Shown here piece after piece: positions 24,662 to 33,633 of a stretch of 64,000 bases of DNA (its first letter is position 1; every line of letters starts with the position of its first letter). The notes under the pieces were generated by a model. It ran no database searches, was not told where the DNA came from, and saw only the letters and a list, made by a program, of their open reading frames with translations. Origin of the DNA: Cupriavidus sp. D384. GTDB lineage: Bacteria; Pseudomonadota; Gammaproteobacteria; Burkholderiales; Burkholderiaceae. Both the position numbers and the translations under genes were made by a program. The DNA lies in NCBI RefSeq assembly GCF_001652915.1, contig NZ_BBQI01000096.1:46837-110836 (forward strand), given 5' to 3'.

Positions 24662-24688
24662 CGCCACTTTCCGCGCAGGAAAGTGGCG
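24662..24688. terminator. Strong hairpin after ptsI
   Basis: CGCCACTTTCC and GGAAAGTGGCG form a perfect 11-bp stem with a GCGCA loop, 51 bp past the ptsI stop on the minus strand. No T-run follows directly, so it may be a Rho-dependent end or a 3'-stabilising hairpin. Confidence 0.5.
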
Positions 24689-24738
24689 CCTGGACCGCTG
24701 ACAACGCAGACAAAAACCCTAATGAATCAAGGGTTGTG

Positions 24739-26496
24739 CTATGCCGACAACAGTTTCAGGGCTGCCGCCTGCTCGTCAGGCTCGTAGCAGGTCAGGATCT
24801 GGTCCACCGCCTTGCACAGGCGCTCGCAGTCGGCGTGGATGACTTCCTGTTTTACCCGCAGCAACTGGGCCGGATGCATCGAGAACTCGCGCAGGCCCAT
24901 GCCCAGCAACAGGCGGGTCATCGCCGGATCGCCAGCCATTTCGCCGCAGACCGCCACGGGCACGCCCGCGTGGTTGGCGTCACGGATCGTGCGTGCAATC
25001 AGCTGCAGCACGGCCGGATGCAGGGGGTCGTACAGGTGGGCCACGGCGTTGTCGGCACGGTCGATCGCCAGCGTGTACTGGATCAGGTCGTTGGTGCCGA
25101 TCGACAGGAAGTCCATCCGCTTGAGAAACAGCGGCAGCAGCAGCACGGCCGCCGGAATCTCGATCATGGCTCCGATCTTGATGCCCGGGTCGTACGGCTG
25201 GCCGCGCTCGTCAAGCTGGCGCTTGGCCTGCTCGATCAGGTCCAGGGTCTGGTCGATCTCGCTGGCATGCGCCAGCATCGGTATCAGCAGCCGCACCGGC
25301 CCGAACGCCGACGCCCGCAGCAGCGCGCGCAACTGGGTCAGGAACATGGCCGGTTCCGACAGCGACCAGCGGATGGCCCGCAGTCCCAACGCCGGGTTCA
25401 GCGCGGTCTCGAAGTCTTCGCCCAGGCCGTCCAGCGGCTTGTCCGCGCCGACGTCGATCGTGCGGATCGTCACGGGCAGGCCGTGCATGGCCTCCACCGC
25501 GTTGCGGTAGGCCAGGAACTGCTCGTCCTCGTCGGGCATTGCCTCCCGGCGGTTCATGAACAAGAATTCCGAGCGGAACAGGCCCACGCCGACCGCACCG
25601 GCGGCCAGCGCGGCGCCGGCATCCTCGGCCAGTTCGATATTGGCCAGCAGTTCGATCTCCAGACCGTCCAGCGTGACGGCGGGCATGTGCCGCAGCCGCT
25701 GCAGGCGCTTTTTCTCCAGCGCGCGCTCGCTCTGCCGGTGGCGGTATTCCTCGAGGATGATGGCCGACGGATCGACGATCACCAGGCCGGCATCGCCGTC
25801 GATGATGATCCAGTCGTCCTGGCGGATCAGCTCGCTGGCGCTCTTGACGCCCACGGCGGCCGGGATGTCGAGGCTGCGTGCCACGATCGCCGTATGCGAC
25901 GTGCGGCCGCCCAGGTCGGTCACGAACCCGTGGAACACCGTGTGCTTGAACTGGAGCATGTCGGCCGGGCCGATGTCGTGGGCCACCACGATCACGCCGG
26001 GCGCGGCCTCGCCGTCGGGAGCCAGTGCCGGCACCGGCGCCGGTGCCAGCACAGGCGCGCCGGCCAGCACCTTCAGGATCCGCTCGACCACCTGCTGGAT
26101 ATCGGCCTTGCGTTCGCGCAGGTATTCGTCCTCGATCTCGTCGAACTGGCGCATCAGCTCTTCGAGCCGCGTGGTCAGCGCCCACTCGGCGTTGTAGCGG
26201 CGCTGCCGGATCAGCTCCTCGGGCTCGCGCGACAACGCCTCGTCATCGAGGATCATCGCGTGCACATCCAGGAACGCGCCCATTTCCTCGGGTGCGTCGC
26301 GCGGCAGGTCGCGCTTCAGGGTCACCAGTTCCGCCCGCACGGCTGCGCGCGCCGAGCGTAATCGCTCCACCTCGGCGTCGAGACGGTCTTCGTCGACCAG
26401 GTAGTGCGAAACATCCAGCGCCGCCGGCGCGAGGATATGGGCCCGCCCGATGGCGACCCCACGAGAAACCGGAATGCCGTGCAAGGCAAAGGGCAT
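24739..26496 (-). CDS. ptsI: Phosphoenolpyruvate-protein phosphotransferase (PTS enzyme I)
   Basis: A 585-residue cytoplasmic enzyme that moves phosphate from PEP to HPr. The phosphorylated His lies in GGRTSHTAIVARSLDIPAAVG. The C-terminal PEP-binding barrel has GLFRSEFLFMNR and SIGTNDLIQYTLAIDRAD. It is 49 bp after ptsH, in the order manX-ptsH-ptsI. No sugar-specific IIB/IIC genes are adjacent, which fits the regulatory PTS known in Ralstonia-type bacteria. Confidence 0.95.
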   Translation of the reverse strand: MPFALHGIPVSRGVAIGRAHILAPAALDVSHYLVDEDRLDAEVERLRSARAAVRAELVTLKRDLPRDAPEEMGAFLDVHAMILDDEALSREPEELIRQRRYNAEWALTTRLEELMRQFDEIEDEYLRERKADIQQVVERILKVLAGAPVLAPAPVPALAPDGEAAPGVIVVAHDIGPADMLQFKHTVFHGFVTDLGGRTSHTAIVARSLDIPAAVGVKSASELIRQDDWIIIDGDAGLVIVDPSAIILEEYRHRQSERALEKKRLQRLRHMPAVTLDGLEIELLANIELAEDAGAALAAGAVGVGLFRSEFLFMNRREAMPDEDEQFLAYRNAVEAMHGLPVTIRTIDVGADKPLDGLGEDFETALNPALGLRAIRWSLSEPAMFLTQLRALLRASAFGPVRLLIPMLAHASEIDQTLDLIEQAKRQLDERGQPYDPGIKIGAMIEIPAAVLLLPLFLKRMDFLSIGTNDLIQYTLAIDRADNAVAHLYDPLHPAVLQLIARTIRDANHAGVPVAVCGEMAGDPAMTRLLLGMGLREFSMHPAQLLRVKQEVIHADCERLCKAVDQILTCYEPDEQAAALKLLSA

Positions 26497-26545
26497 GACC
26501 CGCTCCGTCAGGAACGTTAAGGAATTCTGGTTGTGGCGCCGGGCC

Positions 26546-26815
26546 TCACTCGCCTTCGCCGAAGCGGTTGGCGATCAGCGCCAGCAGCGCGTCCATCGCC
26601 TCCTGCTCGTCGGGGCCGTCGATCTCGATCGTGACCGTCGAGCCAATGCCGGCGGCCAGCATCATGACACCCATGATGCTCTTGGCATCGACCTGGCGGC
26701 CGTTCCGGGACATCTTGACCTGGCTTTTGAAATTGCCCGCCAGCTGCGTCAGCTTGGCGGATGCGCGGGCATGGAGCCCGAGCTTATTGATGATGGTGGT
26801 GTCCCTCTGCAGCAT
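26546..26815 (-). CDS. ptsH: Phosphocarrier protein HPr
   Basis: 89 residues with the phosphorylation site His15 in KLGLHARASAKL and the regulatory Ser46 in VDAKSIMGVMMLAA. It carries phosphate from enzyme I to IIA. Ser46 suggests control by an HPr kinase, although no hprK is in this window. The start lies inside the 3' end of the IIA gene (32-bp overlap), so translation is probably coupled. Confidence 0.95.
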   Translation of the reverse strand: MLQRDTTIINKLGLHARASAKLTQLAGNFKSQVKMSRNGRQVDAKSIMGVMMLAAGIGSTVTIEIDGPDEQEAMDALLALIANRFGEGE

Positions 26816-27239
26816 ATTTGTCGGGATGATTTGCGGTTTGATTCTGGACAGCGGTCGTACCAATCTGCAGCACACCTTGCGAGCCGCCGGCCAGTGCCTT
26901 GGTAGCCAGCTGGTCGAGTTTTTCGGCGCGATAGCAGATGGCACGCACGAGCATCGGCAGGTTCACGCCTGCCAGCACCTTGACCCGGCCTGGCTCGGCC
27001 AGGCGCGCGGCAATGTTGGCGGGCGTGGCGCCAAAGATATCGGTCAGCACCAGGGCACCGTTGTCTTCGCATACCGCGGCCAGGCTGCGTTGCGCCTCGG
27101 CCAGTACCGCGGCCGGATCGGCGTCTGCGACAACGTCGATGGCTGCCAGCCGGGGCGGCTGGCCACAGTACACGTGGGCAGCGCAATCACGCAGCGCCGA
27201 AGCCAGCGGCGCATGCGCGATGATCAGAATTCCTGCCAT
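26784..27239 (-). CDS. PTS mannose-type IIA component
   Basis: A 151-residue mannose-family IIA domain. The phosphorylated His9 is in MAGILIIAHAPLASAL, and the conserved TDIFGATPANIAARL lies mid-protein. With HPr and enzyme I but no IIB/IIC, it probably acts as a phosphorylation-dependent regulator rather than in sugar uptake. The final residues, EGHHHHQ, fall in the region that overlaps ptsH in another frame. Confidence 0.93.
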   Translation of the reverse strand: MAGILIIAHAPLASALRDCAAHVYCGQPPRLAAIDVVADADPAAVLAEAQRSLAAVCEDNGALVLTDIFGATPANIAARLAEPGRVKVLAGVNLPMLVRAICYRAEKLDQLATKALAGGSQGVLQIGTTAVQNQTANHPDKYAAEGHHHHQ

Positions 27240-27376
27240 GATGGTGAATCCGTTGGACTGCCCAAATTGTAGCAGGCAGCCTTGCGGCCTCTCCCCGTGT
27301 TTGCGCGCCCACCCGGGACTGTGGCGCCTTCGCATCAATCCCGGCGTGCCCTGCCCTGCCTGCGGCCTCAGCGGCC

Positions 27377-28330
27377 TCAGCGGCGGTCGCTGGCTACGGC
27401 CTCTTCCAGTGCGTCGATGAACATCGCGCCCACGTTGAAGCCGGTCTGTTGCGTGATTTCCTGGAAACAGGTCGGACTCGTCACATTTACCTCGGTGAGG
27501 TAGTCGCCGATCACGTCCAGCCCCACCAGCAGCAGGCCCTGCTTCCACAGCCCCGGTGCCAGCGTCTCGGCGATCTCGCGATCGCGCGCACTGAGTTCCT
27601 GGGCCTTGCCCACGCCGCCGGCGGCCAGGTTGCCGCGGATCTCGCTGCCCTGCGGAATACGCGCCAGCGAATACGGCACCGGCTTGCCACCGATCAGCAG
27701 GATGCGCTTGTCGCCCGCCTTGATTTCGGGAATGTAGCGCTGGACCATCAGCGTGCGGGCGCCGTTGTCGCTCAGCGTCTCGACGATCGACCCCAGGTTC
27801 ATGCCATCGGCCCCCACGCGGAAGATGCCCATCCCGCCCATGCCGTCCAGCGGCTTGACGATGATGTCCTTGTGTTCGGCGTGGAAGGCGCGGATACGGC
27901 CCGCGTCGCGCGTGACCAGCGTCGGCGTGACGAACTGCGGGAACTGGGCAATCGCCAGCTTCTCGGAATGGTCCCGGATGGCCTGCGGCTTGTTGTACAC
28001 CCGCGCACCCTGTTTTTCTGCCAGTTCCAGCAGCCAGGTGCTGGTGACGTATTCCATGTCGAACGGCGGATCCTTGCGCATCAGCACCGCATCGAACGTC
28101 GCCAGGGGCAGCAGCGCGGCTTCGCCCAGGCGGAACCAGTCGTGCGCATCGTCCAGCAGCGCCAGCGGACGCGCCACGGCCTCGACCACGCCGGACGACA
28201 GCGACACCTGCGACTGCAGGCAGAAGAACAACTCGTGCCCGCGCGCCGCCGCCTCGGTCATCATGGCGTAGGTGGAATCCTTGTACGTCTTGAAGGTTTC
28301 CAGCGGGTCGGTGATGAAAAGGATGCGCAT
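27377..28330 (-). CDS. gshB: Glutathione synthetase
   Basis: A 317-residue ATP-grasp enzyme that joins gamma-glutamylcysteine and glycine. The typical N-terminus MRILFITDPLETFKTYKDST, the RKDPPFDMEY motif, the glycine loop PLDGMGGMGIFR, and the C-terminal DYLTEVNVTSPTCFQEI are all present. It lies 101 bp after gshA on the same strand, and the two make glutathione in sequence. Confidence 0.96.
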   Translation of the reverse strand: MRILFITDPLETFKTYKDSTYAMMTEAAARGHELFFCLQSQVSLSSGVVEAVARPLALLDDAHDWFRLGEAALLPLATFDAVLMRKDPPFDMEYVTSTWLLELAEKQGARVYNKPQAIRDHSEKLAIAQFPQFVTPTLVTRDAGRIRAFHAEHKDIIVKPLDGMGGMGIFRVGADGMNLGSIVETLSDNGARTLMVQRYIPEIKAGDKRILLIGGKPVPYSLARIPQGSEIRGNLAAGGVGKAQELSARDREIAETLAPGLWKQGLLLVGLDVIGDYLTEVNVTSPTCFQEITQQTGFNVGAMFIDALEEAVASDRR

Positions 28331-28431
28331 GATGGCTCGTCGCGATGGCGTCAGGTGAAAAGCGTCCGGCGGGTTTCGATCAACCCTGCCGGACCGGGGG
28401 CGTGCGTGACAGGCGGCGGCAGCGCCGCCGG

Positions 28432-29733
28432 TCAGAGGATCGGGTTGGGATCGGTCTTCTCAAGCTCCACCGAGGCCGCCAGCAGCGCCAGGCGGGCCAC
28501 CACGCCATACATGTAGAAGCGGTTCGGCACGGCCGCGCCGGGCTTGGCGTGGCTGTCCGGAATGCCGTTCGGGGCGAACGCCAGCGGCACGAAATGCATG
28601 CCCGGCGCGTTCAGGTTCTCGTCGTTGCCGCGGCCGGTATGCACGCGGTAGAAGCCGCCCACCACATAGCGGTCGATCATGTAGACCACTGGCTCGGCCA
28701 CGGCCTCGTTGACCTTCTCGAACGTGTGCACGCCTTCCTGGATGATGACGTCGGAGACCTCCAGGCCTTCCTTCACGACGCTCATCTTGTTGCGTTCCTT
28801 GCGGTTCAGGCCCTTGATCTCGGACGGATCGCGCACGGTCATGATGCCCATGCCGTAGGTGCCGGCGTCGGCCTTGACCACCACGTACGGCGTTTCCTTG
28901 ATGCCGTATTCGCGGTACTTCTTGGCGATCTTCTTGAGCACGCCCTCCACGGAATCGGCCAGTTCCTCCTCGCCGATACGCTCGTGGAAGTTCACGCCCG
29001 ACTGGCGTGCGAAGTAGGGGTTCACCATCCACGGATCGATATCGATCAGCTTGGCAAACTTCTTGGCCACTTCGTCATAGGCGGCAAAGTGGCTACTCTT
29101 GCGGCGCGTGGACCAGCCCGCATGCAGCGGCGGCAACAGGTACTGCTCGTTGATGTTCTCCAGGATCGGCGGAATGCCGGCCGAGAGGTCGTTGTTGAGC
29201 AGGATCGAGCAGGGATCGAAGTCCTTGAGCCCCAGGCGGCGGCCCTTGGTGCCCAGCCGCGCCAGCGGCTCGACCACCAGCGTCTGGCCGTCGGGCAGCT
29301 CGATCGGGGTCGGTTCGGTGATTTCCTCGGACAGCGAGCCCAGCCGCACGTTCAGGCCGGCCTGGCGCATGATCAGCGACAGCCGCGCCACGTTCTGCAG
29401 ATAGAACATGTTGCGGGTGTGGCGTTCGGGGATCAGCAGCAGGTTCTTGGCGTCCGGGCAGATCTTCTCGATCGCGGCCATCGCGGCCTGCACGGCCAGC
29501 GGCAGCATCTCGGGCGCCAGGTTGTTGAAGCCGCCCGGGAACAGGTTCGTGTCGACCGGGGCCAGCTTGAAGCCAGCGTTGCGCAGGTCGACGGAACAGT
29601 AGAACGGCGGGGTATGTTCCTGCCATTCCAGCCTGAACCAGCGCTCGATGGACGGGGTGGCGTCCAGGATCTTCTTTTCCAGTTCGAGCAGCGGACCGTT
29701 CAGCGCGGTGATGAGATGCGGGACCATATCCAT
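28432..29733 (-). CDS. gshA: Glutamate-cysteine ligase (proteobacterial GshA type)
   Basis: 433 residues of the glutamate-cysteine ligase family found with gshB in betaproteobacteria, distinct in sequence from E. coli GshA. Conserved parts include VDTNLFPGGFNNLAPE, LLIPERHTRNMFYLQNV, and VVKADAGTYGMGIMTVRDP near the nucleotide site. It makes gamma-glutamylcysteine, the rate-limiting step of glutathione synthesis. Upstream lie 600 bp without a recognised protein gene, including a tandem repeat. Confidence 0.93.
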   Translation of the reverse strand: MDMVPHLITALNGPLLELEKKILDATPSIERWFRLEWQEHTPPFYCSVDLRNAGFKLAPVDTNLFPGGFNNLAPEMLPLAVQAAMAAIEKICPDAKNLLLIPERHTRNMFYLQNVARLSLIMRQAGLNVRLGSLSEEITEPTPIELPDGQTLVVEPLARLGTKGRRLGLKDFDPCSILLNNDLSAGIPPILENINEQYLLPPLHAGWSTRRKSSHFAAYDEVAKKFAKLIDIDPWMVNPYFARQSGVNFHERIGEEELADSVEGVLKKIAKKYREYGIKETPYVVVKADAGTYGMGIMTVRDPSEIKGLNRKERNKMSVVKEGLEVSDVIIQEGVHTFEKVNEAVAEPVVYMIDRYVVGGFYRVHTGRGNDENLNAPGMHFVPLAFAPNGIPDSHAKPGAAVPNRFYMYGVVARLALLAASVELEKTDPNPIL

Positions 29734-29890
29734 CCTAAGGAATCAGCTTTATTGTCCGCCCCGATTGTAAGGGAACGGCTATCGGGCTGCAGGCTCGCCT
29801 TGTATAACCTTATACGGAGCCTGGCCGGGGATGGGCATATGGGGCTGATCGGCGGTTTTCAAACCCCGGCGGCGGCACGCGCCGTAACGC
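29734..29890. other. Leader/promoter region of gshA
   Basis: No gene is seen. On the minus strand, TATAAG within a small palindromic segment (GTATAAGGTTATAC, about 29800-29813) is a candidate -10 element for gshA about 70 bp from its start; no convincing -35 accompanies it. Confidence 0.3.
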
Positions 29891-29980
29891 GTGGGGCAAG
29901 GGGCGGCAAGGGGCGGCAAGGGGCGGCAAAGGGCGGCAAAGGGCGGCAAAGGGCGGTCAGGGGCGGCCAGGGGCGGTCAA
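29891..29980. repeat. 10-bp tandem repeat, 9 copies
   Basis: Nine consecutive 10-bp units follow the consensus GGGCGGCAAR, with divergence at both ends (first GTGGGGCAAG, last GGGCGGTCAA). The tract is intergenic, upstream of gshA, and strongly purine-rich on the plus strand. Copy number is likely to vary between strains. Confidence 0.9.
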
Positions 29981-29993
29981 GGACAAAAAGGCA

Positions 29994-30105
29994 AAAAAAA
30001 AGCGCGGCGTGGTGCCGCGCTTTCAAATGGCCTGACAGATACGGGGAGCGTTCTGCAGGTGGAGGAAACTGCCTCAGTGGCACTCTATGCGTCCACCCCG
30101 TTAAA
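29994..30105 (-). ncRNA. Candidate small RNA with its own terminator
   Basis: On the minus strand AAAGCGCGGC and GCCGCGCTTT form a terminator with a long T-run (about 29994-30023) that belongs to no recognised gene, since amtB already has its own terminator at 30252. Just upstream are compensating helices: GGTGGA (30097-30092) with TCCACC (30063-30058), and TGCC with GGCA nested inside (30082-30070). A clear promoter was not found, so this is tentative. Confidence 0.3.
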
Positions 30106-30251
30106 TACAATTGAGACTTTTTAAGATCCGATTTAAGCACCCTGCGAATAAGGCCGGGAGCCCTTGTCCCACCGTGGGCGCGCCTTCCAGGCGGTTCCGC
30201 AGCGCGGAATGTTGGTCAGCAGTCACACACACATTTCACCCCACCGACAAG

Positions 30252-30278
30252 AAAAAAGCCCCGGCGCAAGGCCGGGGC
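30252..30278 (-). terminator. Terminator of the porin-glnK-amtB unit
   Basis: On the minus strand GCCCCGGCC and GCCGGGGC form a stem with a short loop followed by TTTTTT, 57 bp after the amtB stop. Confidence 0.9.
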
Positions 30279-30334
30279 AAAACTCCTGAGAGAAGATTCC
30301 CAATCAGCTCTCCAGCACAACTCTGTTGTGGATA

Positions 30335-31870
30335 TCAACCTTCATAGGCCGTTTCGCCGTGCGAGGTGATATCCAGGCCTTCGCGCTCTTCCTCTTCCGG
30401 CACGCGCAGGCCAATCAGCATGTCCACCAGCTTGTAGGCCACCAGGGCCACCACGCCCGACCACACCACCGTGGTCAGCACGCCTTCGAACTGGATCCAC
30501 AGTTGGCCGGCGATCGAATAGTCGTCGGCAACCTTGTTGGCCACGTAGTCGTAGATGCCCACGCCGCCCAGGCTCGGAGCCGCGAACACGCCGGTCAGCA
30601 GCGCGCCGACGATACCGCCCACGCCGTGCACGCCGAACACGTCCAGCGAATCGTCCATGCCCAGCATGCGCTTCAGGCCGGTAACGCCCCACAGGCACAG
30701 CAGGCCAGCGACCAGGCCCATCACGATCGAGCCCATCGGGCCGACGAAGCCGGCGGCCGGGGTGATCGCCACCAGGCCAGCCACGGCACCCGAGGCACCG
30801 CCCAGCATCGACGGCTTGCCCTTGCCGATCCACTCACCGAAGGTCCAGGCCAGCACGGCGGCGCAGGTGGCGAGCAGCGTGTTGACGAAGGCCAGCGCGG
30901 CACCGCCGTTGGCTTCCAGGCCCGAACCGGCGTTGAAGCCGAACCAGCCGAACCACAGCAGCGAGGCGCCCACCATCGTGAACGTCAGGCTGTGCGGACG
31001 AATCGCCTCGCGGCCGAAGCCGATGCGCTTGCCGAACATGAAGGCACCCACCAGGCCCGCCACGGCGGCGTTGATGTGCACCACCGTACCGCCGGCGTAG
31101 TCAAGCGCGCCCTTCTGGAACAGCCAGCCAGCCTTGGCCGTGGCTGCGGTTGCGGCAGCGGCGTCGGTGTAGGCGTCCGGACCCGGCCAGAACCAGACCA
31201 TGTGGGCCATCGGGATATAGGCGAACGTGAACCAGAGCACCACGAACACCAGCACGGCCGAGAACTTGGCGCGCTCGGCGAAGGCGCCGATGATCAGGCC
31301 GCAGGTGATGCAGGCAAATGCGCACTGGAACGCGAAGAACACCAGTTCCGGGATCACCACGCCCTTGCTGAAGGTGGCCGTCACGGCGTCGACGTTCAGG
31401 CCCTTCATGAAGAGCCGGTCTGTGCCGCCGAAGAACGCGTTGCCTTCGGTGAACGCGAAGCTGTAGCCATAGATGGCCCACAGGATCGCCACCAGCGAGA
31501 AGATCACCAGGCACTGCATCAGCACCGACAGCATGTTCTTCGAGCGGACCAGGCCGCCGTAGAACAGCGCCAGGCCAGGCAGCGTCATCAGGATCACGAA
31601 CGCCGTAGCCACCAGCAGCCAGGCGGTATCGCCCTTGTTGGGCACGGGGGCCGGGGCGGCGGCAGGCGCGGCTTCGGCCGGCGCTGCAGCTGCGGGAGCG
31701 GCTGCCGCTGCAGCCGGGGCCGCTGCGGGGGCGGTGGCCGCTGCGGGAGCCGAGGCCTCGGCGGCGGGCTTGTCCTGCGCCACGGCATGGGTGGACAGGC
31801 CGAGGCCGGCCGTGCCGAGCGCCAGCGTCATCGCGCCAGCCGTCAGGAATCGCTTGAACCAGGTTTTCAT
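30335..31870 (-). CDS. amtB: Ammonium transporter AmtB
   Basis: 511 residues: a signal peptide, then about 50 residues made almost only of Ala and Pro, then an eleven-helix Amt channel. Family marks include FYGGLVRSKNMLSV, DYAGGTVVHINAAVAGLVGA (pore His) and DVFGVHGVGGIVGALLTG (second pore His). It imports ammonium and is gated by GlnK, whose gene lies just upstream. The ATG at 31870 is 32 bp from the glnK stop and has AGAGG before it. Confidence 0.95.
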   Translation of the reverse strand: MKTWFKRFLTAGAMTLALGTAGLGLSTHAVAQDKPAAEASAPAAATAPAAAPAAAAAAPAAAAPAEAAPAAAPAPVPNKGDTAWLLVATAFVILMTLPGLALFYGGLVRSKNMLSVLMQCLVIFSLVAILWAIYGYSFAFTEGNAFFGGTDRLFMKGLNVDAVTATFSKGVVIPELVFFAFQCAFACITCGLIIGAFAERAKFSAVLVFVVLWFTFAYIPMAHMVWFWPGPDAYTDAAAATAATAKAGWLFQKGALDYAGGTVVHINAAVAGLVGAFMFGKRIGFGREAIRPHSLTFTMVGASLLWFGWFGFNAGSGLEANGGAALAFVNTLLATCAAVLAWTFGEWIGKGKPSMLGGASGAVAGLVAITPAAGFVGPMGSIVMGLVAGLLCLWGVTGLKRMLGMDDSLDVFGVHGVGGIVGALLTGVFAAPSLGGVGIYDYVANKVADDYSIAGQLWIQFEGVLTTVVWSGVVALVAYKLVDMLIGLRVPEEEEREGLDITSHGETAYEG

Positions 31871-31902
31871 GGGTCTAACCTCTGTCTCTCGTAGTTCTGT
31901 TG

Positions 31903-32241
<339 letters not shown>

Positions 32242-32305
32242 TGGGATTCTCCTTGAGACAGCCCGATGGGTTCAGGCCGCCCGGCTGGGATGTGTGCTGT
32301 TTGAG

Positions 32306-33112
32306 TTAGAAAGTCTTGGTGATCGATGCCCAGGCGGCTGCCTTGCCCAGGTAGCGGCCACGGTTGGCGCTGGTGTAGAACGACTCCTTGGCGTTGGTGT
32401 CCACATAGGCCACCGACAGCGCAAAGCCCTTGCCCAGGTCCTTGGTCAGGCCGATCTTCCAGTCGGTGTACGACGCGTCGCTGTGATGCGTCACGCCCTG
32501 GTAGCCCACGTGCGCGTTCAGGGTCAGGTCCCAGAAATTCAGCGGCACATTGGCGGACAGGTCGACGTAGTAGCTGTTCTTGCTGTCGTCGATGCCGAAC
32601 AGGTTGGTCACCGCGTGCGAGTACTTCAGGAACACCGGGCCCCAGCCGATGCCGGCATAGAGTTCGGTGGTGTACGGGCGGGTGGTCGTGTAGCCGCCCG
32701 GGTAGTAGTACTGCAGCACGCCGACGTCGTAGTTGAATTCCTCGCCGCCCACCGCGAACTTGTTCTTGAAGCCGCCGTAGAAGTCCATTTCCACGGGTGC
32801 CGAGACCGACGAGTCCGAATCCTCGAGCCAGCTGATGCTCGAGTTCCAGTTGCCGACGTAGAAACCGCTCTCGTGCGAATAGTCGAACCCGCCCTGGATG
32901 GCCGGACGCAGGTTGGTCTGGCTGATGCCGCGATAGCGGTAGTCAGACACCAGCGACACGTTGGCGCTGAACGTGTGGGGCGATGCCGGCTCGGCGGCGG
33001 GTGCGGCTGCTGCAGGCGCGGCGGCGTCCGGGGCGGTCTGCGCGAACGCCACCGGGGCTGCCAGGCTGAACAGGACCGCAGCGGCGCTGACTGCGAGGCT
33101 CGACGTCTTCAT
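32306..33112 (-). CDS. TorF family putative outer-membrane porin
   Basis: 268 residues. A signal peptide (ends near APVAFAQ, residue 25) and a short Ala-rich linker precede a beta-barrel-like domain with alternating strands (FSANVSLVSDYRYRGISQTNLRPAIQGGFDYSHESGFY start). It ends in Phe, as outer-membrane barrels do (SITKTF). This matches the family of exported proteins found next to glnK-amtB. It may pass nitrogen compounds through the outer membrane; that is inferred from the shared promoter. Confidence 0.88.
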   Translation of the reverse strand: MKTSSLAVSAAAVLFSLAAPVAFAQTAPDAAAPAAAAPAAEPASPHTFSANVSLVSDYRYRGISQTNLRPAIQGGFDYSHESGFYVGNWNSSISWLEDSDSSVSAPVEMDFYGGFKNKFAVGGEEFNYDVGVLQYYYPGGYTTTRPYTTELYAGIGWGPVFLKYSHAVTNLFGIDDSKNSYYVDLSANVPLNFWDLTLNAHVGYQGVTHHSDASYTDWKIGLTKDLGKGFALSVAYVDTNAKESFYTSANRGRYLGKAAAWASITKTF

Positions 33113-33205
33113 CTGGTTCTCTCCTTTTCCTTGAAATCTTCGTGGGCTCGTTTTAAGGGATCTGCTTTATTGCTTTGTGGTCTTGACGCTCCTGGCAACC
33201 AGTAC

Positions 33206-33221
33206 TGCAACTGCCGTGCCA
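33206..33221 (-). promoter_or_regulatory. Sigma-54 promoter of the porin-glnK-amtB unit
   Basis: On the minus strand TGGCACGGCAGTTGCA matches the sigma-54 consensus TGGCAC-N5-TTGCA exactly, with GG and GC 10 bp apart. It lies 94 bp upstream of the porin start. NtrC control is the expected partner, although no convincing NtrC dyad was found upstream. Confidence 0.92.
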
Positions 33222-33633
33222 GCTGCCCCGCCCTGTCCCGGCGCACGCCGGCATCGGCCCCGGCGAGGCCCCGGAACCACACGAAGGGATGGCGGGCGGT
33301 ACCCGCCGACACCCCCGAAAAGCGTTAAAAGATGTGACCAGCCCTTGTCAGAGCTTTCATGGCGGGCGCCGAAGCGCCATAATCCGCGTCATGAAGGGTC
33401 AAGTGCTGCGTGCTTGGCGTATAGGGGAGCAAGCGGGCCGCCCGGAGATGGCGCGGCGCGATACGCCCCAGTCAGGTGCATCGCCCTGCCAGACCGGTGT
33501 GCCGGACGCCACAGGTCATCGCCCCAATGCGGTGCATGACTGGCCGGATCGCCACAAGCCGGACGCCTGGCGGGTGCGTGCCCGGCGCGGCCTGACCCGA
33601 ACGATCCAAATTGGTCACAACAGGAGCTTCACC
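33222..33633. other. Region between the sigma-54 promoter and ubiK
   Basis: No protein gene is supported. A frame open from an ATG at 33391 runs directly into ubiK without a stop, but its 81 extra residues do not resemble the family. A candidate ubiK promoter is TTTCAT (33355-33360), 17 bp, CATAAT (33378-33383). A CTCCCC-type repeat fragment (ATAGGGGAGCAA) lies near 33421. Confidence 0.4.

Noticed and set aside
24736..26361. 541-codon plus-strand frame across ptsI
   Set aside because: Antisense shadow of enzyme I, rich in Gln, His and Arg, with no recognisable fold.
29859..30140. 93-codon minus-strand frame over the 10-bp repeat
   Set aside because: Its proline-rich part comes only from the repeat, it runs through a terminator hairpin, and it has no ribosome-binding site.
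33190..33208. Second sigma-54-like sequence on the plus strand (TGGCAACCAGTACTGCA)
   Set aside because: The GG and GC are 11 bp apart instead of 10, which sigma-54 does not tolerate; the exact match on the other strand explains the region.
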